From positions 1-64,000 of the forward strand of contig JBDTVE010000051.1 in the NCBI GenBank assembly GCA_040007355.1: a DNA stretch of 64,000 bases. Reading direction: 5' to 3'. The stretch comes from JACMLD01 sp040007355 (GTDB lineage: Bacteria; Bacteroidota; Bacteroidia; Chitinophagales; Chitinophagaceae). Every line of letters begins with the position of its first letter. The first letter of the stretch is position 1. The notes beneath the pieces were generated by a model that made no database searches, was not told where the DNA came from, and saw only the letters and a program-made list of their open reading frames with translations. The position numbers and the translations under genes are program-made. Of this stretch, positions 45,184-53,149 are shown piece after piece.

Positions 45184-46944
45184 TCAGTCTTTCTGCCCCT
45201 GGCTTCCTTTTTTCCTGCTTTCAAATAAATTATACCGGATAAAGAATACCAGCGATTCGTTTCGCATGTTGGTTGGCGCCAGTGACCCGGGTAGGCTTCC
45301 CTGGAACAGGGTTTTAAACGACCGATTGTAACGCATGCCAACGGTAAAACGGTTCCAGTAATAATCAGCCCCGGCCTGCCAGCGCCATTCATTGGGCCTG
45401 ATGGTTGCGGCAATAGAATCATCCTTGAATTTTAAAACCGTGTTACTCACATTGCTGGGATGGTCTGGACCACTTAAAGTAGTATATTGATTTTCCTGTA
45501 TGGCAACCAGGCCGCTCTGAAACGAAGAGAACTGCAGACCCACTGAAAAATAAAAATTATTAACCGGGCTGTAATGCAGACTTACCGGCAAGCTGAAATA
45601 ATATAATTTTTGCAGGTAAATGGATTTTTGCAGGCTCATTCCCGGCTGGGCACCCATTCCGTTGTTTTGCCGATACACCAGCATCTGGGGTGTATATTGG
45701 GGGCTGACAAAATTCAACTCCATTTGCATATATACATAATCGTTCAGGTGGAACTGCAAATACAGCGAAGGGATATAGTCGCTAAACGTTCCGGATTTGG
45801 CATTCATATTATAATTATATCGGCCCTGCGCACCCAGCGGAATGCGGCTGTTTACAGCAACACCGGCCGCCCAGCGCGGTTCAGCATCCATGTGCAGGCT
45901 AAATGGTTTGAACACATTGCTGAGATCCAGGTGCAGGATTTTTTTCTCTTTCCTGGTCATATCTTCCAACGCCAGGTCTCTTTGAGTCTTTACAACCAGT
46001 TTTTTTGTCTCATTGTTCAGCAGGTTGCCGGTATTCCGGGTGGTTTCGATACTATCGCCTGGCAGCGCAGCCCGAAACGCGGGAGGCGGGGTGCCGACCA
46101 AAAAATTGTACTGGCTTTCAAACCCGTTTGCTGTTTTATTGGGTGCGCGGGACAAACGGTTAACAAGCGGATATTGAATGCCGGCGCCGGTTCCGGCCAT
46201 AATGTCTTCACCGGATGTTGACCTGTTACCAGCCCCTTGTTTTTTCATCCTGTCGTTAATCCTTGTCATTGGTATCTCATTACCTTCGCTATTTACCAGC
46301 GGATTATTAGATCCTGGAATAACCGGTTTGTTTTTTTTGCCGGTCGCGGATCCTGCAAGCACCGCGAAACCAGGCGTGGCCGGTTGCGGGGTAAGATTGT
46401 TATAACGGGAACCAGCAAACGTTTTATTCAGGTGATTGGCTGTATCGTTTGTGGTAGTGGCACCGGTCGCTTTATTGGTTGAAAGCGGCGTATATTTTAT
46501 ATTGTCAAGCGGGGGGGCAGGTTCCCTGGTATTGTAATTGTTATTAGCGGTATTGGTTTTGTTTGAGCCGGATAGTGTAATGTTTTTATCAATAAGGGTC
46601 GTTTTATTTTGTGTCTTTGTGTTTAATGATGAACGATTTTCTGTTGCGTCTTGGAACTGTTTGCCTGCGGCAGGAACGCTGTTATTGCTTTTTGCCAAAG
46701 AGGCGCCCGGTAAGGATGTTTTTGCTACATAAATCCCGAGGCTGGTTAACAGCAGAAGGGCAATGATGCCCGTCCCCCACCAGCCTTTTCCATTGCCGGG
46801 GAAACGTTTGCCTCCTCCACCCCGTGTGTCTTCATCCTCCTCCAGCAATCCCTTCATCTGCTGCCAGGATTCATCCGCATCCGGCGCCGGAATTTTTCGT
46901 AGTTTGTCAGCTATTAACTGCTCATAAGGTTGTCTGAGGTTCAT
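45184..46944 (-). CDS. Anti-sigma-like membrane protein with beta-barrel-like C-terminus
   Basis: A 586-residue protein with an acidic cytoplasmic N-terminus (about 1-55: ESWQQMKGLLEED), one membrane helix (about 57-74), a long Asn/Thr-rich low-complexity periplasmic stretch (about 80-340) and a C-terminal region (about 355-586) of alternating aromatic strands such as YIPSLYLQFHLNDYVYMQMELNF, ending FFIRYNLFE, typical of outer-membrane beta-barrels. Its ATG overlaps the sigma factor stop by 4 bases, so it is probably the cognate anti-sigma or signal-transducing partner. A protein that spans the inner membrane and also ends in a beta-barrel is unusual. It may alternatively be an inner-membrane protein whose C-terminus is a soluble beta-domain. 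Confidence 0.65.
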   Translation of the reverse strand: MNLRQPYEQLIADKLRKIPAPDADESWQQMKGLLEEDEDTRGGGGKRFPGNGKGWWGTGIIALLLLTSLGIYVAKTSLPGASLAKSNNSVPAAGKQFQDATENRSSLNTKTQNKTTLIDKNITLSGSNKTNTANNNYNTREPAPPLDNIKYTPLSTNKATGATTTNDTANHLNKTFAGSRYNNLTPQPATPGFAVLAGSATGKKNKPVIPGSNNPLVNSEGNEIPMTRINDRMKKQGAGNRSTSGEDIMAGTGAGIQYPLVNRLSRAPNKTANGFESQYNFLVGTPPPAFRAALPGDSIETTRNTGNLLNNETKKLVVKTQRDLALEDMTRKEKKILHLDLSNVFKPFSLHMDAEPRWAAGVAVNSRIPLGAQGRYNYNMNAKSGTFSDYIPSLYLQFHLNDYVYMQMELNFVSPQYTPQMLVYRQNNGMGAQPGMSLQKSIYLQKLYYFSLPVSLHYSPVNNFYFSVGLQFSSFQSGLVAIQENQYTTLSGPDHPSNVSNTVLKFKDDSIAATIRPNEWRWQAGADYYWNRFTVGMRYNRSFKTLFQGSLPGSLAPTNMRNESLVFFIRYNLFESRKKGSQGQKD

Positions 46945-47501
46945 TTTACTGCGTGCATGGTTAGTAATAATTGTTTTAATTGTCTTCTGGCCTCACTCAG
47001 GTGCCATTTACTGGTGCCGTCGCTGATGCCCAGTATATCGCCAATCTCCCGATGATTATAGCCTTCTATTACGTACAGGTTAAAAACGGTTTGGGTAGCC
47101 GCCGGTAGTTTTTGTATGAGCTTTAACAGTTCGGTGGAGCCCATTCGCTGTACCGCCTCATTATCGATGCTTCCGGCCTGGTGTGTTTCATTGAGCGTTA
47201 CCTGGTTTTTAAATTTCTGCCTGGACCGGATAAAATCAATGGCGCTATTTACCATAATTTTTTTTATCCAGGTGTAGAGGGATGCTTTTGATTTGTCGTA
47301 TGTACTCAGGTGTTTGAATACTTTTAAAAAGCCGTTGTGCAATACTTCCAATGCATCTTCTTCGTTCCTGGTATAGCGCATGCAAAGGCTAACCATGGAG
47401 CCATAAAATTGCTTGTACAACAATTCCTGGGCCTTGCGGTCGTTTTTCAGGCAACCCTCAAGCACATTCTTATCAATCCATTCTGCTGACAATAGGTTCA
47501 T
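46941..47501 (-). CDS. ECF-type RNA polymerase sigma factor
   Basis: A 186-residue sigma-70 family protein with region 2 (RNEEDALEVLHNGFLKVFKHL ... YTWIKKIMVNSAIDFIRSRQKF) and region 4 (LPAATQTVFNLYVIEGYNHREIGDILGISDGTSKWHLSEARRQLK). There is no region 3. I chose the ATG at 47501; a TTG ten codons upstream would add a non-homologous leader. The anti-sigma-like gene overlaps its end by 4 bases, the usual arrangement for extracytoplasmic-function pairs. Regulon unknown; the SusCD pair upstream has a strong terminator of its own and is not visibly tied to it. Confidence 0.92.
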   Translation of the reverse strand: MNLLSAEWIDKNVLEGCLKNDRKAQELLYKQFYGSMVSLCMRYTRNEEDALEVLHNGFLKVFKHLSTYDKSKASLYTWIKKIMVNSAIDFIRSRQKFKNQVTLNETHQAGSIDNEAVQRMGSTELLKLIQKLPAATQTVFNLYVIEGYNHREIGDILGISDGTSKWHLSEARRQLKQLLLTMHAVK

Positions 47502-47761
47502 TGTTTTATTCCGGCCAGATAAAATAACCAATAATAACAGTTTTCAACGGCAGGCCTGGGTGATTATTGCAGCGCCCGGTCTTACTGTGCTGTTAAAGTT
47601 ACACGCTCTTACCGGCTTTTGCCAGCTCCGAATAAGCTAATTATCTGGTACGGGCTGCTTAGTTCTTAACCTTTTTCTATCTGCTTGTTTTACAGGGTTT
47701 TTTGTAAAAAACTACCCGTTTATAATACGGAATCCGGTTACCGATGGTTGGAAAACGGAAT

Positions 47762-47790
47762 AAAAAATCCTCCACCACCCGGTGGAGGAA
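47762..47790 (-). terminator. Intrinsic terminator (reverse strand)
   Basis: TCCTCCACC and GGTGGAGGA form a 9-bp stem over a 4-base loop; on the reverse strand six T follow. No protein gene ends just before it, which is notable. Confidence 0.75.
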
Positions 47791-48072
47791 ATGAAAAATA
47801 GGCCGGGCCGGCATAAAAATAATTAACCTGTCAGCAGGGAACAGAAAAACGGGTCATTGATTTCCATACGAATTTCTTTGAAAGTGGGTTGGTAAAGTCA
47901 GCATTGATGCATCTATGGATAAATCTAGCGTTTCAGAATGGTATCTTGGCCTTAGTAAGAAGTGGTGTAAGCATTCCCGTTTGCTGCAGTTGTTCGGTAC
48001 TAACAAAAAACTGAATCATCCTTAATTTCCTCTTCTTAATACAAAATAGAACAAGAGGGTTGTTCACCATCC

Positions 48073-48125
48073 GTCTATAAAAAAAGAGGCCGATCCGGGC
48101 GAGGACAGCCTCTTTTTTTATAGAC
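48073..48125. terminator. 18-bp perfect bidirectional terminator after susD
   Basis: An 18-bp perfect stem (ending AAAAAAAGAGGC/GCCTCTTTTTTT) over a 17-base loop lies 22 bases after the susD stop. A T-rich tract is present in both directions. Confidence 0.9.
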
Positions 48126-48146
48126 AGTAGAAAAAGAATTGTATTA

Positions 48147-49781
48147 TTAATAGCTGGGATTCTGCGCTATGACGGGGTTAGCATCTCTTTCACTTTGCGG
48201 TATAGGCCATACAAACCGGTAATCATTGTAAGGGATGGCTGCCTGTCCGGGTGTATACCCCCCGCCGCATACATAAGTGGCAAAACCGGAAGCCCCATTA
48301 TTACCATTAACCGCTTTTGCAGGTATACCGCCCGTACTGAAGTCCGGGTCTTTGGCCAGCCTCGAAATATCGCTCCAGCGTTTTCCTTCCGCCAGAAATT
48401 CAATACGGCGTTCCAACAGGATAGCGCTTATCAGGTCGTTTTTCGTGGCAAAGCTGGCAATAGTATACTGCTGGGTAGCGGGGGTGGCAAGCGATCGGTT
48501 TCTAACCACATTTAACAGGTCTACAGCCCTTGCCGAAACAATGGTTGCCTTTCTTGCTTCTGCTTCGGCCTGTGTAAGCAATACTTCTGCAAATCTGATC
48601 TGCGGCGCATAATCGCCCCTGTTTACATAATCGCGGTACTTGGTGGTAAAATAGCTTTGGGTGCCGGCATTGTTGGTACCGGAAACTACCATTGAAGAAG
48701 AACGTCTTTTATCGTCGCAAAGCCAGCCGGCATTGTTCCAGATAACGGGTGAAATAATGATCAGCCCCCTGCCGGGTGTGGGCGTAATGCTGGCGGAGCC
48801 ATACATAGAAGCCAACGCACCATTGCTGCTGGGCGCATCCGAAGCATCATTTTTAATGGAGAAAACACTTTCAAGGGAATTATTATTAGCGAAAGGCCCA
48901 TCGGGTGTTGCCGTTAAAGCCCATCCGCCTATCTGGCTCACAACGGAAGTGGGAGCTAACGGATTTACGGTAGCGGGAACCAGTTTGGCACCTTCCTCCA
49001 AAACACCTGGTATGGATGCTCCCATAAAAGTTCCTGTTGTCCACAGTCCCAAATGTGCCTTCACCCGCATTTTTAGTGCAATGGCCGCGGCCTTGCTAGC
49101 CCGGTAGGTAAAAATATTATTGGGGAGGTTGGTTTCTGCAAAATCCAGGTCGGCCAGTATTTTGGCGTATACACTGTCTACCCGCATGCGGGGGGTATTT
49201 AAAATGGAGGCTACCGCATCACTGGTGTTGATGGCCGTCTCCCGGTAAGGTATACCCGGCTGGTTGCCATTGCCATCAAGATACGGCCTGGCCCATTGTA
49301 TTAAGGCTTCATGGTGCGCCATGGCACGCAGGAACCGGCATTCCGCCTCGTATTGTGTTGCAACCGCAGGTGTAATAATACCACCTGCGCCAGCCTGGCG
49401 GAATCCCGCAATGCCAATATTGACATCGTTGATCAATATATACAAACCTTTCCACAAGCCTACACAATTGGGTGAGGTGGAATTGTAGGTTCCCTGGTAG
49501 GTAACCTGGAAAAAGGCGGCCACATTTACCATGTCTTCTCCCCGCATATCACCCTGCTCAATATTAGCGGAACCAAAAGGATAGCCCCGTTTATCGGTTG
49601 TGCCGTTCACATAAACAGTGCTCTGGGCGGCATCATAGATGCCATTCAGGCTAAGCAGACACCTGTCCGAGGTAGCAAAAGCAGTGGCATCGGTGATGGA
49701 GCTGAATGGAGAGGTGTTTAATACTTTTTTGCACCCAAAGCCAAGGGTTGCAAAAAATACAAGGATTATTATTTTCTTCAT
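48147..49781 (-). CDS. SusD/RagB-family outer-membrane lipoprotein
   Basis: A 544-residue SusD-like protein with a lipoprotein signal (GFGC, Cys17). The tetratricopeptide-like helical core and the C-terminal RagB/SusD region (RFAEVLLTQAEAEAR; LLERRIEFLAEGKRWSDISRL; YNDYRFVWPIPQSERDANP) are present. It forms the lid of the SusC transporter and captures an oligosaccharide or peptide at the cell surface. It lies 29 bases after susC. No glycoside hydrolase, peptidase or hybrid two-component regulator is next to the pair, so the substrate is unknown. Confidence 0.94.
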   Translation of the reverse strand: MKKIIILVFFATLGFGCKKVLNTSPFSSITDATAFATSDRCLLSLNGIYDAAQSTVYVNGTTDKRGYPFGSANIEQGDMRGEDMVNVAAFFQVTYQGTYNSTSPNCVGLWKGLYILINDVNIGIAGFRQAGAGGIITPAVATQYEAECRFLRAMAHHEALIQWARPYLDGNGNQPGIPYRETAINTSDAVASILNTPRMRVDSVYAKILADLDFAETNLPNNIFTYRASKAAAIALKMRVKAHLGLWTTGTFMGASIPGVLEEGAKLVPATVNPLAPTSVVSQIGGWALTATPDGPFANNNSLESVFSIKNDASDAPSSNGALASMYGSASITPTPGRGLIIISPVIWNNAGWLCDDKRRSSSMVVSGTNNAGTQSYFTTKYRDYVNRGDYAPQIRFAEVLLTQAEAEARKATIVSARAVDLLNVVRNRSLATPATQQYTIASFATKNDLISAILLERRIEFLAEGKRWSDISRLAKDPDFSTGGIPAKAVNGNNGASGFATYVCGGGYTPGQAAIPYNDYRFVWPIPQSERDANPVIAQNPSY

Positions 49782-49810
49782 ACTAAGTAAATTTTATTAA
49801 AATCAAATAA

Positions 49811-52800
49811 TCAGAACCCGGCAGATATGCCAAAAGAAATGGTTCTTACCTGGGGCGATACGGAGGCATCAACACCCAGCGCGCTGATATTATCTGGGTC
49901 CGAGCCTTTGTATTTGGTCCATACATACACGTTCTGGGCCTGTGCATAGATCTTTACCGATTTTAAATAACCCCCCGTCCATTGTTCAATGCTTTTGGGA
50001 TTAATCGCATAGGTAAAGACAATGTTCTGCAGACGCAGGTAATCGCCTTTCTCCACAAACCTGGAAGAGGCGTTGCTGGTTGAATTGATATTGGCGGCAA
50101 GACCATAATAAAGTTTGGGTACATTGGTCACCTGCCCGGCCTTGGTCCACCTGTTCAGGATCTCTTTTCCATTGTTCTGGAAGCTCATATTAAACAAAGA
50201 TTCCTGGGCGGTATAATTCATGATCTTGTTTCCACCGGAATAACGGAACATGATATCCAGGCCAAACTGTTTATAAGAAAAGGAATTACTGAACCCGCCA
50301 TACCAGGTAGGAGTAGACGTTCCTAGATTTACCTTATCTGCAGCGGCAAGTGTTGATGTTGCACCCAGGGTGGCACTGCCCTTATCGGCCAGGTAGAAAT
50401 TACCCACTGTACCCAGGCTGGAAGTAAGATTGTATTGAACCAGGCTGCCATCGGCCTTTACCCACATGGGATTACCGTTATTACTGTTTACACCTGCATA
50501 CTGGTAACCGTAGATGATATTGATGGGGTCATTTACCCGGGTAATATTGTATGCCGCGCTTGAAATGCTGGTGACCGGTTTACCACCCACGGAATACAGA
50601 GAAGTAATCTTGTTTTTTACTGTAGAGTAATTTACATTAAAGTCCCAGTTGAAATTGCGCGACTTAACAATGCTTCCACTCAAAGAAAGTTCAATGCCCC
50701 GGTTATTAAGTGTACCTATATTTTGCGGAATGGTTCCACCATTTAAATCGAGAGAACCTACAAGGCCTGCGCTTAATGGCTGTGGAACATCTAGTACCAG
50801 GTTGTCAACATCATTCAGGAACCAGTCTGCAGAAAAATTAAGCCTGTTTTTTAAAAGACTTAGCTCTATCCCTATATCGTATTTGGAGCTAGTTTCCCAT
50901 TGCAGGTCCACATTACCCACGCCGGAGGGTGCAAGACCGCCCAGGTTTCCGTACAGGGCAGCGCCAAATGTGGTAAGGTATCGGTATTTGTCAAGCGCAT
51001 TACCCACTTTGGCATAGGAGCCCTTTATTTTTACTTCGTTGAACCAACTGCTCAGGAAAGGGCTGTTCTTCCAAAATTTTTCCTGCGACGGGCGCCATCC
51101 CGCTGAGTAACCAGGAAAAATACCATATCTTTTTCCGGGGGCTAGCGAGCTCTGTCCGTCTCTTCGTATAGTACCCTGTATGAAATATTTGTTTTTGAAA
51201 TCATAGTTAAATCTTCCGAATATAGAAGAGAAACCCGTGTTATCAAAATTACCACCCACAGACTGCACACCATTTGAATTGGAGATTACGTTTTGTCCAA
51301 CAAAAAACGGGTCTGTAATGGGGTTTCCATCGGCGGAAAACCATTTATAGGTTTGTTTCTGTACTTCATTACCGCCTGTTAAAAAGAAATTATGTCCTTG
51401 TACGGATAGATTATAATTAAAGTAGTTAGACCAGACCAGGCGTAACCAGTTCTGTTCTACGTTATAATTTTCTCCTTTGCCATAGCTATCGCCATGAAAA
51501 GGATTCAGGCCCTGGTAACTATAGTCGTTCAGCATATCCACGCCTACCTGGCTGCGCAACTTCAGGCCTTTTACAATAGATGCTTCAATATAGGTATTGT
51601 TGATGATGCGGTATTTATCAGAAGAATATTTGTCTGTCCTGATTATATAGGCCGTATTTCCAAAATTATCATCAATGGTGGAGCTGTTGGGACCCTTGTC
51701 GATCTGGTTAGAGACCGGGTAGGTGATATTATAGCCGGAGAGTGTATGTGCAAAAGGAGATACATTGGGCAGCAAACGCAGCGTAGCAACAATGGACCCA
51801 CCCAGTGCATTGAATGCTTCGTTCTGGCCAAAATCTTCCTGCTTGGAAACCGACAGGTTATTGCCTACTTTAATAAACCGGTTCAACTCGTGGTCAAGGT
51901 TCATCCTGACGCGGAAGGCCCTGTTGGAATTGCTCACCACAACGCCTTTCTGGTTAGAATAGTTCAGTGAAAAATAATAGGTGGTTCGGTCGCTTCCACC
52001 CTGCACGCTCAGGGTTTGGTTTTGCACAAATGCATTGCTATTGAAAACTGCTTTTTGCCAGTCGGTGTCCGAGGTATCTGCGGATGCGTTTACACCTGCT
52101 CTTATTGCAAGACCCGCGTTGGTTAATTTTTCATTGGCAATGGTTTCAAATTCTTTGGCATTTAGCAGGTCGAATTTTTTTAACACACTGCTAAATCCAA
52201 AAGAAGCATCGTAACTAACCCTTGCACGGCCTTTTATACCTTTTTTGGTAGTGATAAGGATAACACCGGCAGACGCTCTTGAACCATAAATGGCGGTGGC
52301 GGAACCGTCTTTCAGTACGTCTATGCTTTCTATATCGGCAGTATTGATATCGCCCAGGGTATTTGAATGGCCAACCGCAGCCAGATCACCGGAGACAATC
52401 GGAATGCCGTCTACCACAACCAGCGGATCATTATTTCCGGTGATAGAAGCGATACCCCTGATGCGGATGCGTGCCGGCGCATTAATAGTTCCGCCGGAAT
52501 TGGTAACCTGTACGCCAGTGGCACGGCCGGCCAACTGTTTATCCACAGAGGGGCTCATCAGGTTGGAAAATTCTTTTGTGTCTATTTTCGCGGCGGAACC
52601 AGTAAATGCCTTTTTTTGCTGGGTTCCATATCCTACCACCACTATTTCCGACAGGCTTTTGTCGTTAGCCTGGAGCGAGGTATTAATAACGCCCTTGTTT
52701 CCAATACTTATTTCCATGGATGTTAAGCCAACGGAGGAGATAACAAGTGTTTTGGCATTGTCCTGAACAGAAAGGGAATAAGCACCCGCAGCATTTGTGG

Positions 52801-52954
52801 TAGTCCCTGTAGACGTACCCTTTACAACCACGGACGCATTTGGAATCGGAACCCCGTTAGCATCTGTTACTATACCCGTAAGGGTCCTTTGCTGAGCGAT
52901 CAGTTGCACAGAAGCAACCAGGATTACTCCCAGCAGGAGGAGAAATTTTCTCAT
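49811..52954 (-). CDS. SusC/RagA-family TonB-linked outer-membrane transporter
   Basis: A 1047-residue TonB-dependent transporter: signal peptide (1-21), CarboxypepD_reg-like domain (about 23-105), the TonB-box-like SEIVVVGYGTQ, the plug (about 120-235: IDVLKDGSATAIYGSRASAGVILITTKKG), and a 22-strand barrel ending ISFGISAGF. It imports the ligand together with SusD. No anti-sigma signalling N-extension (FecA type) is present, so induction must act elsewhere. Two short stem-loops lie in its 5' leader. Confidence 0.95.
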   Translation of the reverse strand: MRKFLLLLGVILVASVQLIAQQRTLTGIVTDANGVPIPNASVVVKGTSTGTTTNAAGAYSLSVQDNAKTLVISSVGLTSMEISIGNKGVINTSLQANDKSLSEIVVVGYGTQQKKAFTGSAAKIDTKEFSNLMSPSVDKQLAGRATGVQVTNSGGTINAPARIRIRGIASITGNNDPLVVVDGIPIVSGDLAAVGHSNTLGDINTADIESIDVLKDGSATAIYGSRASAGVILITTKKGIKGRARVSYDASFGFSSVLKKFDLLNAKEFETIANEKLTNAGLAIRAGVNASADTSDTDWQKAVFNSNAFVQNQTLSVQGGSDRTTYYFSLNYSNQKGVVVSNSNRAFRVRMNLDHELNRFIKVGNNLSVSKQEDFGQNEAFNALGGSIVATLRLLPNVSPFAHTLSGYNITYPVSNQIDKGPNSSTIDDNFGNTAYIIRTDKYSSDKYRIINNTYIEASIVKGLKLRSQVGVDMLNDYSYQGLNPFHGDSYGKGENYNVEQNWLRLVWSNYFNYNLSVQGHNFFLTGGNEVQKQTYKWFSADGNPITDPFFVGQNVISNSNGVQSVGGNFDNTGFSSIFGRFNYDFKNKYFIQGTIRRDGQSSLAPGKRYGIFPGYSAGWRPSQEKFWKNSPFLSSWFNEVKIKGSYAKVGNALDKYRYLTTFGAALYGNLGGLAPSGVGNVDLQWETSSKYDIGIELSLLKNRLNFSADWFLNDVDNLVLDVPQPLSAGLVGSLDLNGGTIPQNIGTLNNRGIELSLSGSIVKSRNFNWDFNVNYSTVKNKITSLYSVGGKPVTSISSAAYNITRVNDPINIIYGYQYAGVNSNNGNPMWVKADGSLVQYNLTSSLGTVGNFYLADKGSATLGATSTLAAADKVNLGTSTPTWYGGFSNSFSYKQFGLDIMFRYSGGNKIMNYTAQESLFNMSFQNNGKEILNRWTKAGQVTNVPKLYYGLAANINSTSNASSRFVEKGDYLRLQNIVFTYAINPKSIEQWTGGYLKSVKIYAQAQNVYVWTKYKGSDPDNISALGVDASVSPQVRTISFGISAGF

Positions 52955-52967
52955 GTTATATATTTAA

Positions 52968-53004
52968 GGTTTGTTAATCAAACCGGGCATTTACAAATTG
53001 CCCG
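52968..53004 (-). promoter_or_regulatory. Two stem-loops in the susC leader
   Basis: GGTTTG/CAAACC (52968-52984, 5-base loop) and CGGGCA/TGCCCG (52984-53004, 9-base loop) lie back to back, 14-50 bases before the susC ATG. They share a base, so they may compete. A translation-control or RNA-binding site is possible. Confidence 0.35.
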
Positions 53005-53149
53005 TACTACCAGCCATAAGGACGATCATCTATAGTGAAATTAACAAACTTTTAATGGTTAAAGAAAAGTATTGCGCATTTTAATGACGGCAAACAACAA
53101 ACGCGTGTTTTTACATATTGGGCCGCCAAAAAAGATGAACAGGATTGGC

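Larger units (their letters stand above)
47502..48146. other. 645-base intergenic region with two terminators
   Basis: Between the SusD stop and the sigma factor start. It holds the SusD terminator (48073-48125), a second reverse-strand terminator (47762-47790) and, on the forward strand, a 37-codon frame (47915-48025, MDKSSVSEWYLGLSKKW...) that I do not recognise. A second terminator so far from the first may mean an unrecognised small reverse-strand transcript in 47791-48072. Confidence 0.45.
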
